A stretch of 64,000 nucleotides of DNA from Micromonospora sp. NBC_01813 (GCF_035917335.1 NZ_CP109067.1:6323001-6387000); one strand, 5' to 3'; positions 9,091 through 18,403 are shown, numbered from the stretch's first letter. The notes: generated by a model not told the origin, from the letters alone. Numbers and translations are program-made.

Positions 9091-9744
9091 ATGAGGCTGG
9101 TACTGGTCGGTCCCCCCGGGGCGGGGAAGGGGACCCAGGCCGAGTTCATCGCCGCTCACCTGGCCGTGCCTAAAATCTCGACCGGGGACATCTTCCGGGC
9201 CAACGTCACCCAGGGCACTCTGCTGGGTGTGGAAGCCAAGCGCTACATGGACGCCGGCAAGCTGGTCCCGGACGAGGTGACCATCAACATGGTCCGGGAC
9301 CGGCTGGCCGAGCCGGACGCTGCGGACGGCTTCCTGCTCGACGGCTTCCCGCGGACCACGCCGCAGGCCGCCGCGCTGGACAAGCTACTGGCCGATCTCG
9401 GCACCGCGCTGGACCTGGTGCTGGAGCTGGTGGTCGACGACGACGAGGTGATCCGGCGGCTGTCCGGTCGGCGTACCTGCCGGGGCTGCGGCAAGATCTG
9501 GCACGTCGAGTTCGACGCCCCGGCCACCGAGGGCCGTTGTGACCGGTGCGGGGCCGAGCTGTTCCAGCGCGACGACGACAAGTCGGACACGATCGCCCGT
9601 CGTCTGGTGGAGTACGCCGAGAAGACCGCACCGCTGGTCGACTACTACGGCGCCCAGGGCAAGCTGGTGGGGATCGACGCCACCGGCCCGGTCGAGGATG
9701 TCACCGTACGCGCGATCGACGCCCTGCGTTCGTACGGCGGGTAG
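9091..9744 (+). CDS. adk: Adenylate kinase, zinc-lid type
   Basis: Adk converts ATP and AMP to two ADP. The P-loop [10 protein letters not shown] is at residues 7-16, the AMP-site DGFPRT at 84-89, and a long LID carries four cysteines (C130, C133, C150, C153) of CxxC-x16-CxxC form, predicted to bind zinc. At 217 residues it is the long form, unlike the short lid-less enzymes of mycobacteria and many other actinobacteria. It abuts secY without a gap. Confidence 0.96.
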   Translation: MRLVLVGPPGAGKGTQAEFIAAHLAVPKISTGDIFRANVTQGTLLGVEAKRYMDAGKLVPDEVTINMVRDRLAEPDAADGFLLDGFPRTTPQAAALDKLLADLGTALDLVLELVVDDDEVIRRLSGRRTCRGCGKIWHVEFDAPATEGRCDRCGAELFQRDDDKSDTIARRLVEYAEKTAPLVDYYGAQGKLVGIDATGPVEDVTVRAIDALRSYGG

Positions 9745-9755
9745 GCCCGCGGTCG

Positions 9756-9775
9756 GCGCCGGTGTCGACCGGCGC
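9756..9775 (+). terminator. Short hairpin between adk and map
   Basis: GCGCCGGT (9756-9763) and ACCGGCGC (9768-9775) form a perfect 8-bp stem with a 4-base loop. No T-run follows. It may reduce or process the adk-map transcript. Confidence 0.4.
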
Positions 9776-9821
9776 GGCCGCGATCCGGCAGGTGCGGAGT
9801 GGGCGGGAAACAGAGGAGCCA

Positions 9822-10670
9822 ATGCGTCGTCAGCAGCTGGACATTCAGCTGAAGACTCCGGAGCAGATCGACCGCATGCGGGCCGCTGGTCTGGTGGTCG
9901 CCGATGCGTTGGCCCGGATGCGGGCGGCGATCGCTCCCGGGGTCTCCACCGCCGACCTGGACGCGATCGCCGAGCAGACCATCCGCGAGGCGGGTGCGGT
10001 GCCGTCGTTCAAGGGCTACCACGGCTTTCCCGCGACGATCTGCGCCTCGGTCAACGAGCAGGTCGTGCACGCCATCCCAGCAGCGGAGCAGGTGCTACGC
10101 GACGGTGACGTCATCTCCGTCGACTGCGGGGCGATCCTGGACGGCTGGCATGGCGACGCCGCGTTCACCGCTGGCGTCGGCGAGCTGCGTCCGGAGCTGC
10201 AGAAGATGGTGACGGTCGCCCAGGACGCGTTGTGGGCGGGGATCGCGGCCGCGGCGCGTGGCGCGGCCAGCGGTCGAGGCCGGCTCACCGACATCTCGTA
10301 CGCCATCGAGAAGGCGATCCGCGCCGGCGGCCGCTACGGCATCGTCGAAGGGTACGGCGGCCATGGCATCGGCACCGAGATGCATCAGGACCCGCATGTG
10401 CTCAACTACGGCCGGCCTGGCAAGGGGCCGAAGCTGGTTCCGGGGATGGCGCTCGCGATCGAGCCGATGATCACCGAAGGGTCGGCCCGGACCGAGGAGC
10501 TCGCCGACGGCTGGACGGTGGTGACCCGCGACGGTTCGATGGCGGTGCACGTCGAGCATTCGATGGCCCTGCTGCCAGACGGCGTCTGGGTGCTGACCGA
10601 ACCGGACGGCGGCCGTGCCCGGTTGGGCGATCTGGTGACCGCCCGCCAGCCCGCCGAGTCGCGGCACTGA
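9822..10670 (+). CDS. map: Methionine aminopeptidase, type I
   Basis: This 282-residue enzyme removes initiator methionine. The five metal ligands are recognisable: the two Asp in VDCGAILDGWHGDAAF, the His in GGHGIGTEMH, the Glu in AIEPM and the Glu in HVEHSMAL. The ATG at 9822 follows a GAGGAG site. The secY-adk-map order is typical. The last 16 bases belong to a 20-base sequence repeated shortly after the stop. Confidence 0.96.
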   Translation: MRRQQLDIQLKTPEQIDRMRAAGLVVADALARMRAAIAPGVSTADLDAIAEQTIREAGAVPSFKGYHGFPATICASVNEQVVHAIPAAEQVLRDGDVISVDCGAILDGWHGDAAFTAGVGELRPELQKMVTVAQDALWAGIAAAARGAASGRGRLTDISYAIEKAIRAGGRYGIVEGYGGHGIGTEMHQDPHVLNYGRPGKGPKLVPGMALAIEPMITEGSARTEELADGWTVVTRDGSMAVHVEHSMALLPDGVWVLTEPDGGRARLGDLVTARQPAESRH

Positions 10671-10705
10671 GCCCCTGCCGGCCGGCGAGTCGCGGCACTG
10701 AGCCC
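10655..10705 (+). repeat. 20-bp direct repeat spanning the map stop codon
   Basis: The same 20 bases occur at 10655-10674 and 10686-10705. The first copy contains the end of map, so the second looks like a local duplication of the gene end. Further GCTGAGCC-type fragments follow to about 10750, making this gap repetitive and GC-rich. Confidence 0.7.
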
Positions 10706-10792
10706 GCTGAGCCCCACTGGCGCTGAGCCCGCTGGCCGGCCGGCGCTGAGCCGCGTTGGCCGGGGTGGCAGCCGGGTGTCATGCTCGTAGCC

Positions 10793-11362
10793 ATGAACGG
10801 GCGGGACGAGATGCGGGCGGGCGACGCCGATCGTGAGGCGGTCGCCGAGCGGCTACGGGCCGCCCTGAACGAGGGCCGGCTGGATCTCGCCGAGTTCGAC
10901 GAGCGCCTTCAACGGGTGTACGCGGCGAAGACCTACGGCGACCTCGGTGGGCTGCTGAACGATCTGCCGCCGGTCGTCCCTGCCGGTCAGTCGCAGCTGG
11001 CGCCGATTCTCGGTGGCGGGCTGCCGGCGGAGCTGACTGCGGGCCCGGACGGCCGCTATCCGGCCGCCACCCGGCGGTGGCTGGCCGACCAGTGGGACGG
11101 CTACGGCTCGGCGGTCGGGATCACCATCGCCATCTGGGCGGTGATCTGCGTCATGTCGCAGGAGCTGCTCTACTTCTGGCCGGGGTGGGTGGCCGGTCCA
11201 TGGGGCGCGGTGCTGCTGGTCACTACGGTGCTGGGTCTGATGAACGGCGAGCCGCAGAAGTGGGCGGCGAAGCAGGCGCAGCGGGAGCTGACCAAGCGGG
11301 AGAAGGCGCAGCGCAAGCAGATCGAGCGGGAGTCCGGCGAGCAGGGCCCGAGTCACGCCTAG
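10793..11362 (+). CDS. DUF1707 / two-TM membrane protein
   Basis: The product (about 189 residues) begins with a DUF1707 domain (residues 1-60; MRAGDADREAVAERLRAALNEGRLDLAEFDERL), an actinobacterial helical domain often found at the N-terminus of membrane proteins. Two closely spaced membrane segments follow (about residues 103-121 and 127-145), then a charged cytosolic tail rich in Lys, Gln and Glu. An ATG at 10781 is also in frame; neither start has a clear ribosome-binding site. The function is unknown. Its position between map and infA interrupts the standard order and may be lineage-specific. Confidence 0.8.
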   Translation: MNGRDEMRAGDADREAVAERLRAALNEGRLDLAEFDERLQRVYAAKTYGDLGGLLNDLPPVVPAGQSQLAPILGGGLPAELTAGPDGRYPAATRRWLADQWDGYGSAVGITIAIWAVICVMSQELLYFWPGWVAGPWGAVLLVTTVLGLMNGEPQKWAAKQAQRELTKREKAQRKQIERESGEQGPSHA

Positions 11363-11703
11363 CAACCGGGTTCGCCGTCGGGTTGCGGCAGGTCGTCCAT
11401 GGTCATCCTGTTTTGTCGGTTACGCTGGCAGCCGGCTGCACGCGGTTTGCTGTCCGCGTGACAACCCGCGTACACTGATAGATCGGCGCACAGCGTCCAC
11501 TCCAGCGTGCCTGCCCTGCGCTTCGGCAGGCCGCTTCTGATCGGGTGCCAGGCGGGTTCTCACGACCCGTACCCGCACCCGGCCGGAGGCACTGGAGCCG
11601 CGGCTGGCGTGGTCGAGTCGTCATGGTCAACACACCGTGCGGCCCGCCCACGAATGGGGTTGTGAGCCGATCCCGAGCAACCGACGTCAGGACAGCGGAG
11701 GAC
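11363..11703 (+). promoter_or_regulatory. 341-base gap with the probable alpha-operon promoter
   Basis: A promoter-like pair TTGCTG (11447-11452) and TACACT (11471-11476) is separated by 18 bases, within an AT-richer patch. It points at infA, giving a leader of about 220 bases before the ATG at 11704. No gene is evident in the gap. The pair is seen; its use for infA-rpmJ-rpsM-rpsK-rpsD-rpoA-rplQ is inferred. Confidence 0.55.
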
Positions 11704-11925
11704 ATGCCGAAAAAAGACGGGGCCATCGAGATCGAGGGCCGAGTGATCGAGCCACTCCCGAACGCCATGTTCCGGGTGGAGCTCGCCAACGGCCACAAGG
11801 TGCTGGCTCACATCAGCGGCAAGATGCGGCAGCACTACATCCGCATCCTGCCCGAGGACCGGGTCGTCGTCGAGCTCTCGCCGTACGACCTCACCCGCGG
11901 GCGGATCGTCTATCGCTACAAGTAA
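11704..11925 (+). CDS. infA: Translation initiation factor IF-1
   Basis: The 73-residue product has exact IF-1 length and the S1-like OB fold ([57 protein letters not shown]). IF-1 occupies the A site during initiation. It opens the alpha operon here; rpmJ follows 88 bases later. Confidence 0.97.
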   Translation: MPKKDGAIEIEGRVIEPLPNAMFRVELANGHKVLAHISGKMRQHYIRILPEDRVVVELSPYDLTRGRIVYRYK

Positions 11926-12013
11926 CCACCTGACGGCGGCCGGGGCGTCCCGTGTCCGTCCTCAAGCCCGATCCGCGCCCGCGGACAGGGCGTCAATGGA
12001 AGTAAGGCACACC

Positions 12014-12127
12014 GTGAAGGTCAAGCCGAGCGTCAAGAGGATCTGCAACAAGTGCCGGGTGATTCGCCGGCACGGCCGGGTGATGGTGATCTGCACCGAC
12101 CCCCGGCACAAGCAGCGCCAGGGCTGA
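12014..12127 (+). CDS. rpmJ: 50S ribosomal protein L36 (zinc type)
   Basis: This 37-residue gene starts at GTG and encodes [20 protein letters not shown]... with the zinc ligands Cys11, Cys14, Cys27 and His32 of the C+ L36 form. L36 is the smallest 50S protein. It lies between infA and rpsM as usual. The 248-base gap that follows contains only a short GC hairpin (12258-12263 with 12271-12276). Confidence 0.95.
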   Translation: MKVKPSVKRICNKCRVIRRHGRVMVICTDPRHKQRQG

Positions 12128-12375
12128 CCCCAGGGGCCGACCGGCGGTAGCCGGGCCGGCGACGGGGCGGCTCAGGCGGCCGATCCGCACAACAGCACAT
12201 GCTCGTTCCAGCCGCGAGCGTCACAGCGCGACCTGTCGCTGTGCCACGCGGTTCAACCCCCGGTCGGAGGCCGGGGCCCGGCAAGTCGTCCGCCCCCTCG
12301 GGCCGGATGGCATGGGCAGTCGGGGTGGGGCGGGCTCAGACCTCCGTGCACACCACCTGAGGAGTACGCCCGCAC

Positions 12376-12756
12376 ATGGCACGTCTAGCCGGCGTCGATC
12401 TGCCCCGCGAAAAGCGGATGGAGATCGCGCTCACCTACATTTTCGGGATCGGCCGGACCCGCTCGATCGCCACGCTAGCCGCGACTGGCATCGACCCCAA
12501 CAAGCGGGTCCGCGACCTCACCGACGAGGAGCTGGTCCAGCTCCGCGATCACATCGAGACCAGCTTCAAGGTCGAGGGTGATCTGCGTCGTGAGGTTGCC
12601 GCAGACATCCGCCGCAAGGTCGAGATTGGCTGCTACCAGGGCATCCGGCACCGCCGCGGACTGCCCGTGCACGGTCAGCGCACCCGGACCAACGCCCGGA
12701 CCCGCAAGGGCCCGAAGCGGACCGTCGCAGGCAAGAAGAAGCCGGGCAAGAAGTAG
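12376..12756 (+). CDS. rpsM: 30S ribosomal protein S13
   Basis: The 126-residue S13 ([51 protein letters not shown]) binds the 30S head and contacts the P-site tRNA through its basic tail. GAGGAG lies ahead of the ATG. It heads the rpsM-rpsK-rpsD-rpoA-rplQ run. Confidence 0.98.
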   Translation: MARLAGVDLPREKRMEIALTYIFGIGRTRSIATLAATGIDPNKRVRDLTDEELVQLRDHIETSFKVEGDLRREVAADIRRKVEIGCYQGIRHRRGLPVHGQRTRTNARTRKGPKRTVAGKKKPGKK

Positions 12757-12817
12757 TCCTGACCGGCACCGGGCTCGACCGGATACCTCGATCTTCCACT
12801 AGGAGCGCAGAAAACTC

Positions 12818-13225
12818 ATGCCACCGAAGGCTCGCGCTGGAGCCGCTGTCAAGAAGGTCCGGCGCAAGGAACGCAAGAACGTCGCCCACGGGCAGGCGCA
12901 CATCAAGAGCACCTTCAACAACACCATCGTCTCGATCACCGACCCGACCGGTGCGGTGATCTCCTGGGCCTCCGCCGGCCAGGTTGGTTTCAAGGGCTCC
13001 CGCAAGTCGACTCCGTTCGCCGCGCAGCTGGCCGCCGAGGCAGCCGCCCGTCGCGCGATGGAGCACGGCATGCGCAAGGTCGACGTCTTCGTCAAGGGCC
13101 CCGGCTCCGGCCGGGAGACCGCCATCCGTTCGCTGCAGGCAGTCGGCCTGGAGGTCGGGCAGATCTCCGACGTCACGCCACAGCCACACAACGGGTGCCG
13201 TCCGCCGAAGCGTCGCCGGGTCTGA
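12818..13225 (+). CDS. rpsK: 30S ribosomal protein S11
   Basis: The 135-residue S11 contains [15 protein letters not shown] and ends [14 protein letters not shown], both family hallmarks. It forms part of the 30S platform that meets the Shine-Dalgarno helix. An AGGAG site sits upstream of the ATG. The N-terminal 17 residues are basic and Ala-rich, as in other actinobacteria. Confidence 0.98.
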
Positions 13226-13239
13226 GAGGTTAGGAAAAG

Positions 13240-13866
13240 ATGGCTCGTTACACGGGTGCCGACTGCCGCCGTTGCCGGCGGGAGAAGATGAAGCTGTTCC
13301 TCAAGGGCAGCAAGTGCGATGGGCCGAAGTGCCCGTTCGAATCTCGTCCCTTCCCGCCCGGCCAGCACGGCCGTGGTCGGACCAAGGAGACCGAGTACCT
13401 CCTCCAGCTCCGCGAGAAGCAGAAGGCCCGCCGGGTGTACGGCGTGCTGGAGAAGCAGTTCCGCGGCTACTACGAGGAAGCAGTGTCCAAGCAGGCCAAG
13501 ACCGGTGAGGTCCTGCTGCAGATCCTGGAGTCCCGCCTCGACAACGTCGTGTACCGGGCTGGCTACGCCAAGTCCCGCGACATGGCGCGTCAGCTGGTCA
13601 AGCACGGGCACTTCGTGGTCAACGGCAAGAAGGTCGACATCCCGTCGTACCGCATCAAGGAGCACGACATCGTCGAGGTCCGGACGAAGTCGAAGGAGCT
13701 GACCCCGTTCCTGGTTGCCCAGGGCGAGTCCGGTTCCAAGACCGTCCCGGCCTGGCTGGAGGCGATCCCCAGCCAGATGAAGATCCTCGTGCACTCGCTG
13801 CCGGTGCGTCAGGCGATCGACACGCAGGTGCAGGAACAGCTGATCGTCGAGCTCTACTCGAAGTGA
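13240..13866 (+). CDS. rpsD: 30S ribosomal protein S4 (zinc-ribbon form)
   Basis: The 208-residue S4 has an N-terminal four-cysteine ribbon (Cys9, Cys12, Cys26, Cys31), so it is the C+ form, and an S4 RNA-binding domain (LDNVVYRAGYAKSRDMARQLVKHGHFVVNGKKVDIPSYRIK). S4 nucleates 30S assembly and lines the mRNA entry. An exceptionally strong hairpin separates it from rpoA. Confidence 0.97.
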   Translation: MARYTGADCRRCRREKMKLFLKGSKCDGPKCPFESRPFPPGQHGRGRTKETEYLLQLREKQKARRVYGVLEKQFRGYYEEAVSKQAKTGEVLLQILESRLDNVVYRAGYAKSRDMARQLVKHGHFVVNGKKVDIPSYRIKEHDIVEVRTKSKELTPFLVAQGESGSKTVPAWLEAIPSQMKILVHSLPVRQAIDTQVQEQLIVELYSK

Positions 13867-13872
13867 GCCAAC

Positions 13873-13930
13873 CCCGTCGATGGGGGTCGTGGCCGGCCGG
13901 TGCCGGTCGGCCACGACGCCCATCGACGGG
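13873..13930 (+). terminator. Very strong hairpin between rpsD and rpoA
   Basis: A perfect 12-bp outer arm (13873-13884 with 13919-13930) continues, after one mismatch, into a 10-bp inner arm (13886-13895 with 13908-13917) and a few more pairs. No T-run follows. Because rpoA begins 53 bases downstream without an obvious promoter, attenuation or RNA processing is more likely than full termination. Confidence 0.7.
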
Positions 13931-13982
13931 AGCAATACCGACGGGCGTCATATAGCGGTCGCCCCGACCCAAGGAGAAACAC

Positions 13983-15005
13983 GTGCTCATCAGCCAGCGG
14001 CCGACTCTGTCCGAGGAGTCGATCAGCGACACGAGGTCCCTGTTCACCATCGAGCCGTTGGAGCCGGGTTTCGGCTACACGCTCGGCAACTCGCTGCGGC
14101 GTACCCTGCTCAGCTCCATCCCGGGTGCGGCGGTCACCAGCATCAAGGTCGACGGCGTGCTGCACGAGTTCACCACGATCCCCGGTGTCAAGGAGGACGT
14201 GGTCGAGCTGGTCATGAACATCAAGGAGCTGTGCGTCAGCTCCGAGCACGACGAGCCGGTCAGCATGTACCTGCGCAAGCAGGGCCCCGGTGACGTCACC
14301 GCCGGCGACATCCAGCCGCCGGCCGGCGTGTCGGTGCACAACGCGGACCTCAAGCTGGCCACTCTCAACGGCAAGGGCCGGCTCGACATGGAGCTGACCG
14401 TGGAGCGTGGCCGTGGCTACGTCACCGCGGCGCAGAACAAGCAGGCCGGTGCCGAGATCGGCCGAATCCCGGTCGACTCGATCTACTCGCCGGTGCTCAA
14501 GGTCACCTACCGGGTCGAGGCGACCCGGGTCGAGCAGCGGACCGACTTCGACCGGCTGATCATCGACGTGGAGACCAAGGCGTCGATCGGGCCGCGTACC
14601 GCGCTCGCTTCGGCCGGCTCGACCCTGGTCGAGCTGTTCGGCCTCGCCCGTGAGCTGGACGAGACCGCCGAGGGCATCGACATCGGGCCGTCGCCGCAGG
14701 ACGCCCAGCTGGCCGCCGATCTGGCGTTGCCGATCGAGGAGCTGGACCTGACCGTACGGTCGTACAACTGCCTCAAGCGCGAGGGCATCAACAGCGTCGG
14801 CGAGCTGATCGGGCGGACCGAGGCGGACCTCCTCGATATAAGGAATTTCGGTCAGAAGTCGATCGACGAGGTCAAGATGAAGCTCGCCGGGATGGGTCTG
14901 GGTCTGAAGGACTCGGCGCCCAACTTCGACCCGGCACACGTCGTCGACTCGTTCAGCGAAGCCGACTACGACACCGAGGACTACCGCGAGACCGAGCAGC
15001 TGTAA
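13983..15005 (+). CDS. rpoA: RNA polymerase alpha subunit
   Basis: The 340-residue alpha subunit has an assembly domain ([24 protein letters not shown], residues 1 to about 230) and a C-terminal domain from about residue 245 ([45 protein letters not shown]) that contacts UP elements and activators. The start is GTG with AAGGAG upstream. The tail after residue 310 is acidic. rplQ follows 34 bases later. Confidence 0.98.
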   Translation: MLISQRPTLSEESISDTRSLFTIEPLEPGFGYTLGNSLRRTLLSSIPGAAVTSIKVDGVLHEFTTIPGVKEDVVELVMNIKELCVSSEHDEPVSMYLRKQGPGDVTAGDIQPPAGVSVHNADLKLATLNGKGRLDMELTVERGRGYVTAAQNKQAGAEIGRIPVDSIYSPVLKVTYRVEATRVEQRTDFDRLIIDVETKASIGPRTALASAGSTLVELFGLARELDETAEGIDIGPSPQDAQLAADLALPIEELDLTVRSYNCLKREGINSVGELIGRTEADLLDIRNFGQKSIDEVKMKLAGMGLGLKDSAPNFDPAHVVDSFSEADYDTEDYRETEQL

Positions 15006-15039
15006 CGCCGGCTGCCGCCACCACTGAGGAGCACCAACC

Positions 15040-15588
15040 ATGCCCACGCCCACCAAGGGCCCCCGCCTCGGCGGCAGCCCCGCGCACGAGCGGATGATGC
15101 TGGCCAACCTGGCCACTTCGCTGTTCCGGTACGGCAAGATCAAGACCACCGAGACCAAGGCGAAGCGGCTGCGTCCCCTGGCGGAGCAGCTGATCACCAA
15201 GGCCAAGCGGGGGGACCTGCACTCGCGCCGTCGGGTGCTGACCGTCGTGCGGGACAAGGACGTGGTCTTCGAGCTGTTCGACCAGATCGCGCCCCGGTTC
15301 GCCAACCGTCCGGGTGGCTACACCCGGATCGTGAAGACCGGCCCGCGTAAGGGCGACAACGCCCCGATGGCGGTCATCGAGCTGGTCGAGGAGCTGGTGG
15401 TGGCCCCGCCGGCACCGGCCAAGGCCGACCGCAAGGCCGCTGCCCAGCAGGACAAGGTCGAGGCGCTCGCCGGTGCCGACGAGGCACCGGTCGCGCGTAC
15501 CGACCAGGACGCCGAGCCGCCGCTGTCGGCGTCCGGTGAGACCGACACCGGAGCCACCGAGGCCGCCGAGGACGACAAGAAGGCCTGA
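15040..15588 (+). CDS. rplQ: 50S ribosomal protein L17 with acidic C-terminal extension
   Basis: Residues 1 to about 118 are L17 ([54 protein letters not shown]). About 60 further residues are rich in Ala, Asp and Glu, absent from E. coli L17 but seen in other actinobacteria. L17 lies near the tunnel exit. A perfect 14-bp hairpin just after the stop closes the ribosomal block. Confidence 0.96.
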   Translation: MPTPTKGPRLGGSPAHERMMLANLATSLFRYGKIKTTETKAKRLRPLAEQLITKAKRGDLHSRRRVLTVVRDKDVVFELFDQIAPRFANRPGGYTRIVKTGPRKGDNAPMAVIELVEELVVAPPAPAKADRKAAAQQDKVEALAGADEAPVARTDQDAEPPLSASGETDTGATEAAEDDKKA

Positions 15589-15608
15589 GTCGGCGACGAC
15601 ACATCGGC

Positions 15609-15641
15609 GGGACCCGGCGCTGCGCGGCAGCGCCGGGTCCC
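15609..15641 (+). terminator. Terminator hairpin after rplQ
   Basis: GGGACCCGGCGCTG (15609-15622) pairs perfectly with 15628-15641 around a 5-base loop, and a short T/C-rich stretch follows. It is positioned to end the alpha-operon transcript, although truA starts only 39 bases later and may depend on readthrough. Confidence 0.75.
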
Positions 15642-15679
15642 GCTGTCTTCCACCACCCGGCGGCAAGCAGGAGGTCCAG

Positions 15680-16513
15680 GTGCAGCAGGGGTACGCCAGG
15701 ATCCGGCTCGACGTCAGCTACGACGGCACCGAATTCTCCGGCTGGGCGGTGCAGCCGCAGCGGCGTACCGTCGCCGGGGTGCTGGCCGAGGCCCTCGACC
15801 GGGCGTTCGGTCCGGCCGTCGCCGTCGGGCTGACCGTGGCCGGGCGCACCGACGCCGGGGTGCACGCACTCGGGCAGGTCTGCCATCTCGACGTGCCGGT
15901 CGAGGTGTGGGCGGAGCGGGCCGACCGGCTGCTGCGCCGACTCGCCGGCACGTTGCCCCGCGACGTGCGGGTCCGGTCGGCGACCGAGGTGCCGGCGGAG
16001 TTCGACGCCCGGTTCTCGGCCACCTTCCGGCGGTACGCGTACCGGGTCACCGACGCGCCGTACGGTGCCGAGCCGCTGCGCCGGCACGACACCCTGGCCT
16101 GGCCCCGGCCACTCGACCTGGCCGCGCTGAACGCCGCCGCCGCCCAGTTGGTCGGCGAGCACGACTTCGCCGCGTACTGCCGGCGTAAGGAGCACGCCAC
16201 CACGATCCGGCAGATCACCCGGCTGGACTGGCACCGCGACGACGACGGAACCCTGATCGGCACCGTGCAGGCGGATGCCTTCTGCCAGGCGATGGTCCGC
16301 AGCCTGGTGGGCGCGATGCTGTTCGTCGGCGACGGCCGCCGACCGGACCAGTGGCCGGGCGGCCTGCTGGCCCGGCGGGAACGTTCCAGCGAGGTCACCG
16401 TCGCCCCGCCGCACGGACTCACCCTGATCGAGGTCGGCTACCCGGCGGACCCCGCCGACTACGCGACCCGGGCCACCGCCACCCGCCGACTGCGGCTGCC
16501 TATCGCCTCCTGA
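15680..16513 (+). CDS. truA: tRNA pseudouridine(38-40) synthase TruA
   Basis: TruA makes pseudouridine at positions 38-40 of the tRNA anticodon arm. The catalytic aspartate is Asp58 in AGRTDAGVHA, and RRYAYRV and the C-terminal MVRSLVGAML motif are present. I choose the GTG at 15680 (VQQGYARIRLDVSYDG), five bases after AGGAGG; longer in-frame extensions run back through the terminator and rplQ. Length 277. The rplQ-truA order is typical of actinobacteria. Confidence 0.95.
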   Translation: MQQGYARIRLDVSYDGTEFSGWAVQPQRRTVAGVLAEALDRAFGPAVAVGLTVAGRTDAGVHALGQVCHLDVPVEVWAERADRLLRRLAGTLPRDVRVRSATEVPAEFDARFSATFRRYAYRVTDAPYGAEPLRRHDTLAWPRPLDLAALNAAAAQLVGEHDFAAYCRRKEHATTIRQITRLDWHRDDDGTLIGTVQADAFCQAMVRSLVGAMLFVGDGRRPDQWPGGLLARRERSSEVTVAPPHGLTLIEVGYPADPADYATRATATRRLRLPIAS

Positions 16514-16539
16514 GCGGGGCCGGCGTCCTGAACCGTGGC

Positions 16540-17589
16540 TCAGGCGGAATCCGTCGGGGCCGGCTGCACCGCCCGCTTCTCCAGGACGTTCACCTGCAGG
16601 TGCAGTTGCAGCATGTCGAAGAGGATTCGGCGGGCGTGCGGATCGTCGTCGGGCACCGGCGCACCGTCGGCCCGGGCGATCACGCAGTACATCAGGAAAT
16701 GCCCGAAGGAGTGCCAGCCGACCTGGGCGGCGGAGAGCGCGATGGCCTCGGTTCCGGCATCGGCGATCATCCCCTGGAAGCGGCCCTTCGCGTCGTCCAG
16801 CAGCGGTTTGATCTGGCTGTGGGCTCGCTCGGCACCGGCGGATTCCGCCAGGTTGAACACCCCGGTGGTGATCAGGTACTCGCTGGTCGGGGACCGTAGG
16901 GTGCCCCGGGCGACCTCACTGCAGCCGAGTTCGTCGAGCAGGTCGCCGAGTTCGCCGGCCACCGCGACCCGGCACCGCTGCTCGACCTGCGTCTTGAGCA
17001 GCTGGTACGGCGGCTCGGCCGGGTCGATCACGATGTCGCCGGTGGGGAAGACCTCGGCCACGGTCAACGGTTGTGGGTCGACGGCGCGGGAGCTGATGTC
17101 CCGGGGGACCGCCGTGGGTTCGCCTGCCGCGGCGATCCCGGCGGCCACCCGTCCGCTGCGTTCGTCCGCGACGATGAAGAACGAACTCAGTCCGCAGACG
17201 CCGAGCATCAGCAGAACCGACATGCCGCTGATCACGACCTGCCAGAGCCGGGTCGACGACCAGACGCTGGTCGACTTGGGCACCGGGCGGGGTAGTTGGC
17301 GCGGGTCCGGCGGACGGTTCCCGGGGCTGGGATTGGGCCGTCGCCGTCCGGGTTGGCTGCGCAGCCGGGTGGGGCGGCTCGGGCCGGCGGCTGACGGGAT
17401 CGCCGGGATCAGTTCGGTCAGCTGCGGGCGCGCCTGAGGCTGCGGGCGTGCTTGGGGCTGCGGGTACCGCTGCGGCTGTGGGCGCGGACCGACCGGAGGG
17501 TGGGCGGCCGACCCGGCGGACGGGTCCCGAGGCTGGTGAGCTGGCCGAGGCGGCCAGTTCTCAGCGCCGGATTCGTACCCGTACGTCAT
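16540..17589 (-). CDS. Proline-rich single-pass membrane protein of unknown function
   Basis: I do not recognise a family. The 349-residue product (start MTYGYESGAENWPPRP) has a cytosolic N-terminus of about 110 residues that is very rich in Pro, Gln and Arg, including repeats of PQPQARP, then one membrane segment (about 116-141) and an outside domain of about 205 residues with two cysteines (C206, C223) that could form a disulfide. The pattern resembles actinobacterial proteins with P/Q-rich cytosolic tails and an exported sensor-like or structural domain. It converges with truA, 26 bases apart. Confidence 0.75.
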   Translation of the reverse strand: MTYGYESGAENWPPRPAHQPRDPSAGSAAHPPVGPRPQPQRYPQPQARPQPQARPQLTELIPAIPSAAGPSRPTRLRSQPGRRRPNPSPGNRPPDPRQLPRPVPKSTSVWSSTRLWQVVISGMSVLLMLGVCGLSSFFIVADERSGRVAAGIAAAGEPTAVPRDISSRAVDPQPLTVAEVFPTGDIVIDPAEPPYQLLKTQVEQRCRVAVAGELGDLLDELGCSEVARGTLRSPTSEYLITTGVFNLAESAGAERAHSQIKPLLDDAKGRFQGMIADAGTEAIALSAAQVGWHSFGHFLMYCVIARADGAPVPDDDPHARRILFDMLQLHLQVNVLEKRAVQPAPTDSA

Positions 17590-17731
17590 GTCGCACAGGG
17601 TAACGGACGGAATGGGTAGTACGCCGATGGTCAGGACTGGCACCAACTGAACAACCGACATATCGATTGGCTGGTGCTCGCACGGGTGGACCGATCTCCG
17701 GGCAGTCGATCCGTTGGGCGACAATGCCCGG

Positions 17732-18346
17732 GTGACCGGCGACCACTACTTCAGCCCACAGCCCGGCGCTGCCGACGTACGCTCCGACATCGAGTTCACG
17801 GTGGCCGGCCGCGACTACGCGCTGACCGTAGCCGCCGGCGTCTTCTCCGCCAGCCGGCTCGACCCCGGCACCGCCGTACTGCTGCGCAAGGCCGACCTGC
17901 CGACGGCCGCCGACCCGGGCCCGTTGCTCGACCTCGGCTGCGGCTACGGCCCGATCACCTGCGTGCTCGCCGAGCACGCGCCGACCGCCACCGTGTACGC
18001 GGTGGACGTCAACGCCCGCGCCCGCGAGCTCACCATGGTCAACGCCCACCGGCTCGGCGTGGCCGACCGGGTCCAGGTGGCCGACCCGGACACAGTGCCG
18101 CCGGAGCTACGCTTCCGCCAACTGTGGTCCAACCCGCCGATCCGGATCGGCAAGCCGGAACTGCGCGCCCTGCTCAGCCGCTGGCTGCCCCGGCTGGCCC
18201 CGGACGGGGTCGGCTGGCTGGTCATCGCCCGATACCTCGGCGGCGACTCGGTGCAGCAGTGGCTGCGGGAGCAGGGCTGGCAGGTGGACCGGCACGCCAG
18301 CCAGAAGGGCTACCGCGTGCTCCGGGTCACCCACCCCACCGGCTGA
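17732..18346 (+). CDS. RsmC-like class I SAM-dependent methyltransferase
   Basis: The 204-residue protein has SAM motif I (DLGCGYG, residues 67-73) and NPPIR (134-138), the catalytic NPP(Y/F/I) motif of enzymes that methylate exocyclic amino groups of nucleobases. This is the compact one-domain form of the RsmC/RlmG family, probably acting on rRNA; the exact target cannot be read from the sequence. I take the GTG at 17732 (VTGDHYF); an in-frame TTG at 17714 is possible. It is divergent from the membrane protein. Confidence 0.85.
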   Translation: MTGDHYFSPQPGAADVRSDIEFTVAGRDYALTVAAGVFSASRLDPGTAVLLRKADLPTAADPGPLLDLGCGYGPITCVLAEHAPTATVYAVDVNARARELTMVNAHRLGVADRVQVADPDTVPPELRFRQLWSNPPIRIGKPELRALLSRWLPRLAPDGVGWLVIARYLGGDSVQQWLREQGWQVDRHASQKGYRVLRVTHPTG

Positions 18347-18403
18347 GACCGCCACCTGGAATCTCGGCTGCCGTCGACCGGTGCGATCAGGCACCATTCC
18401 GGG

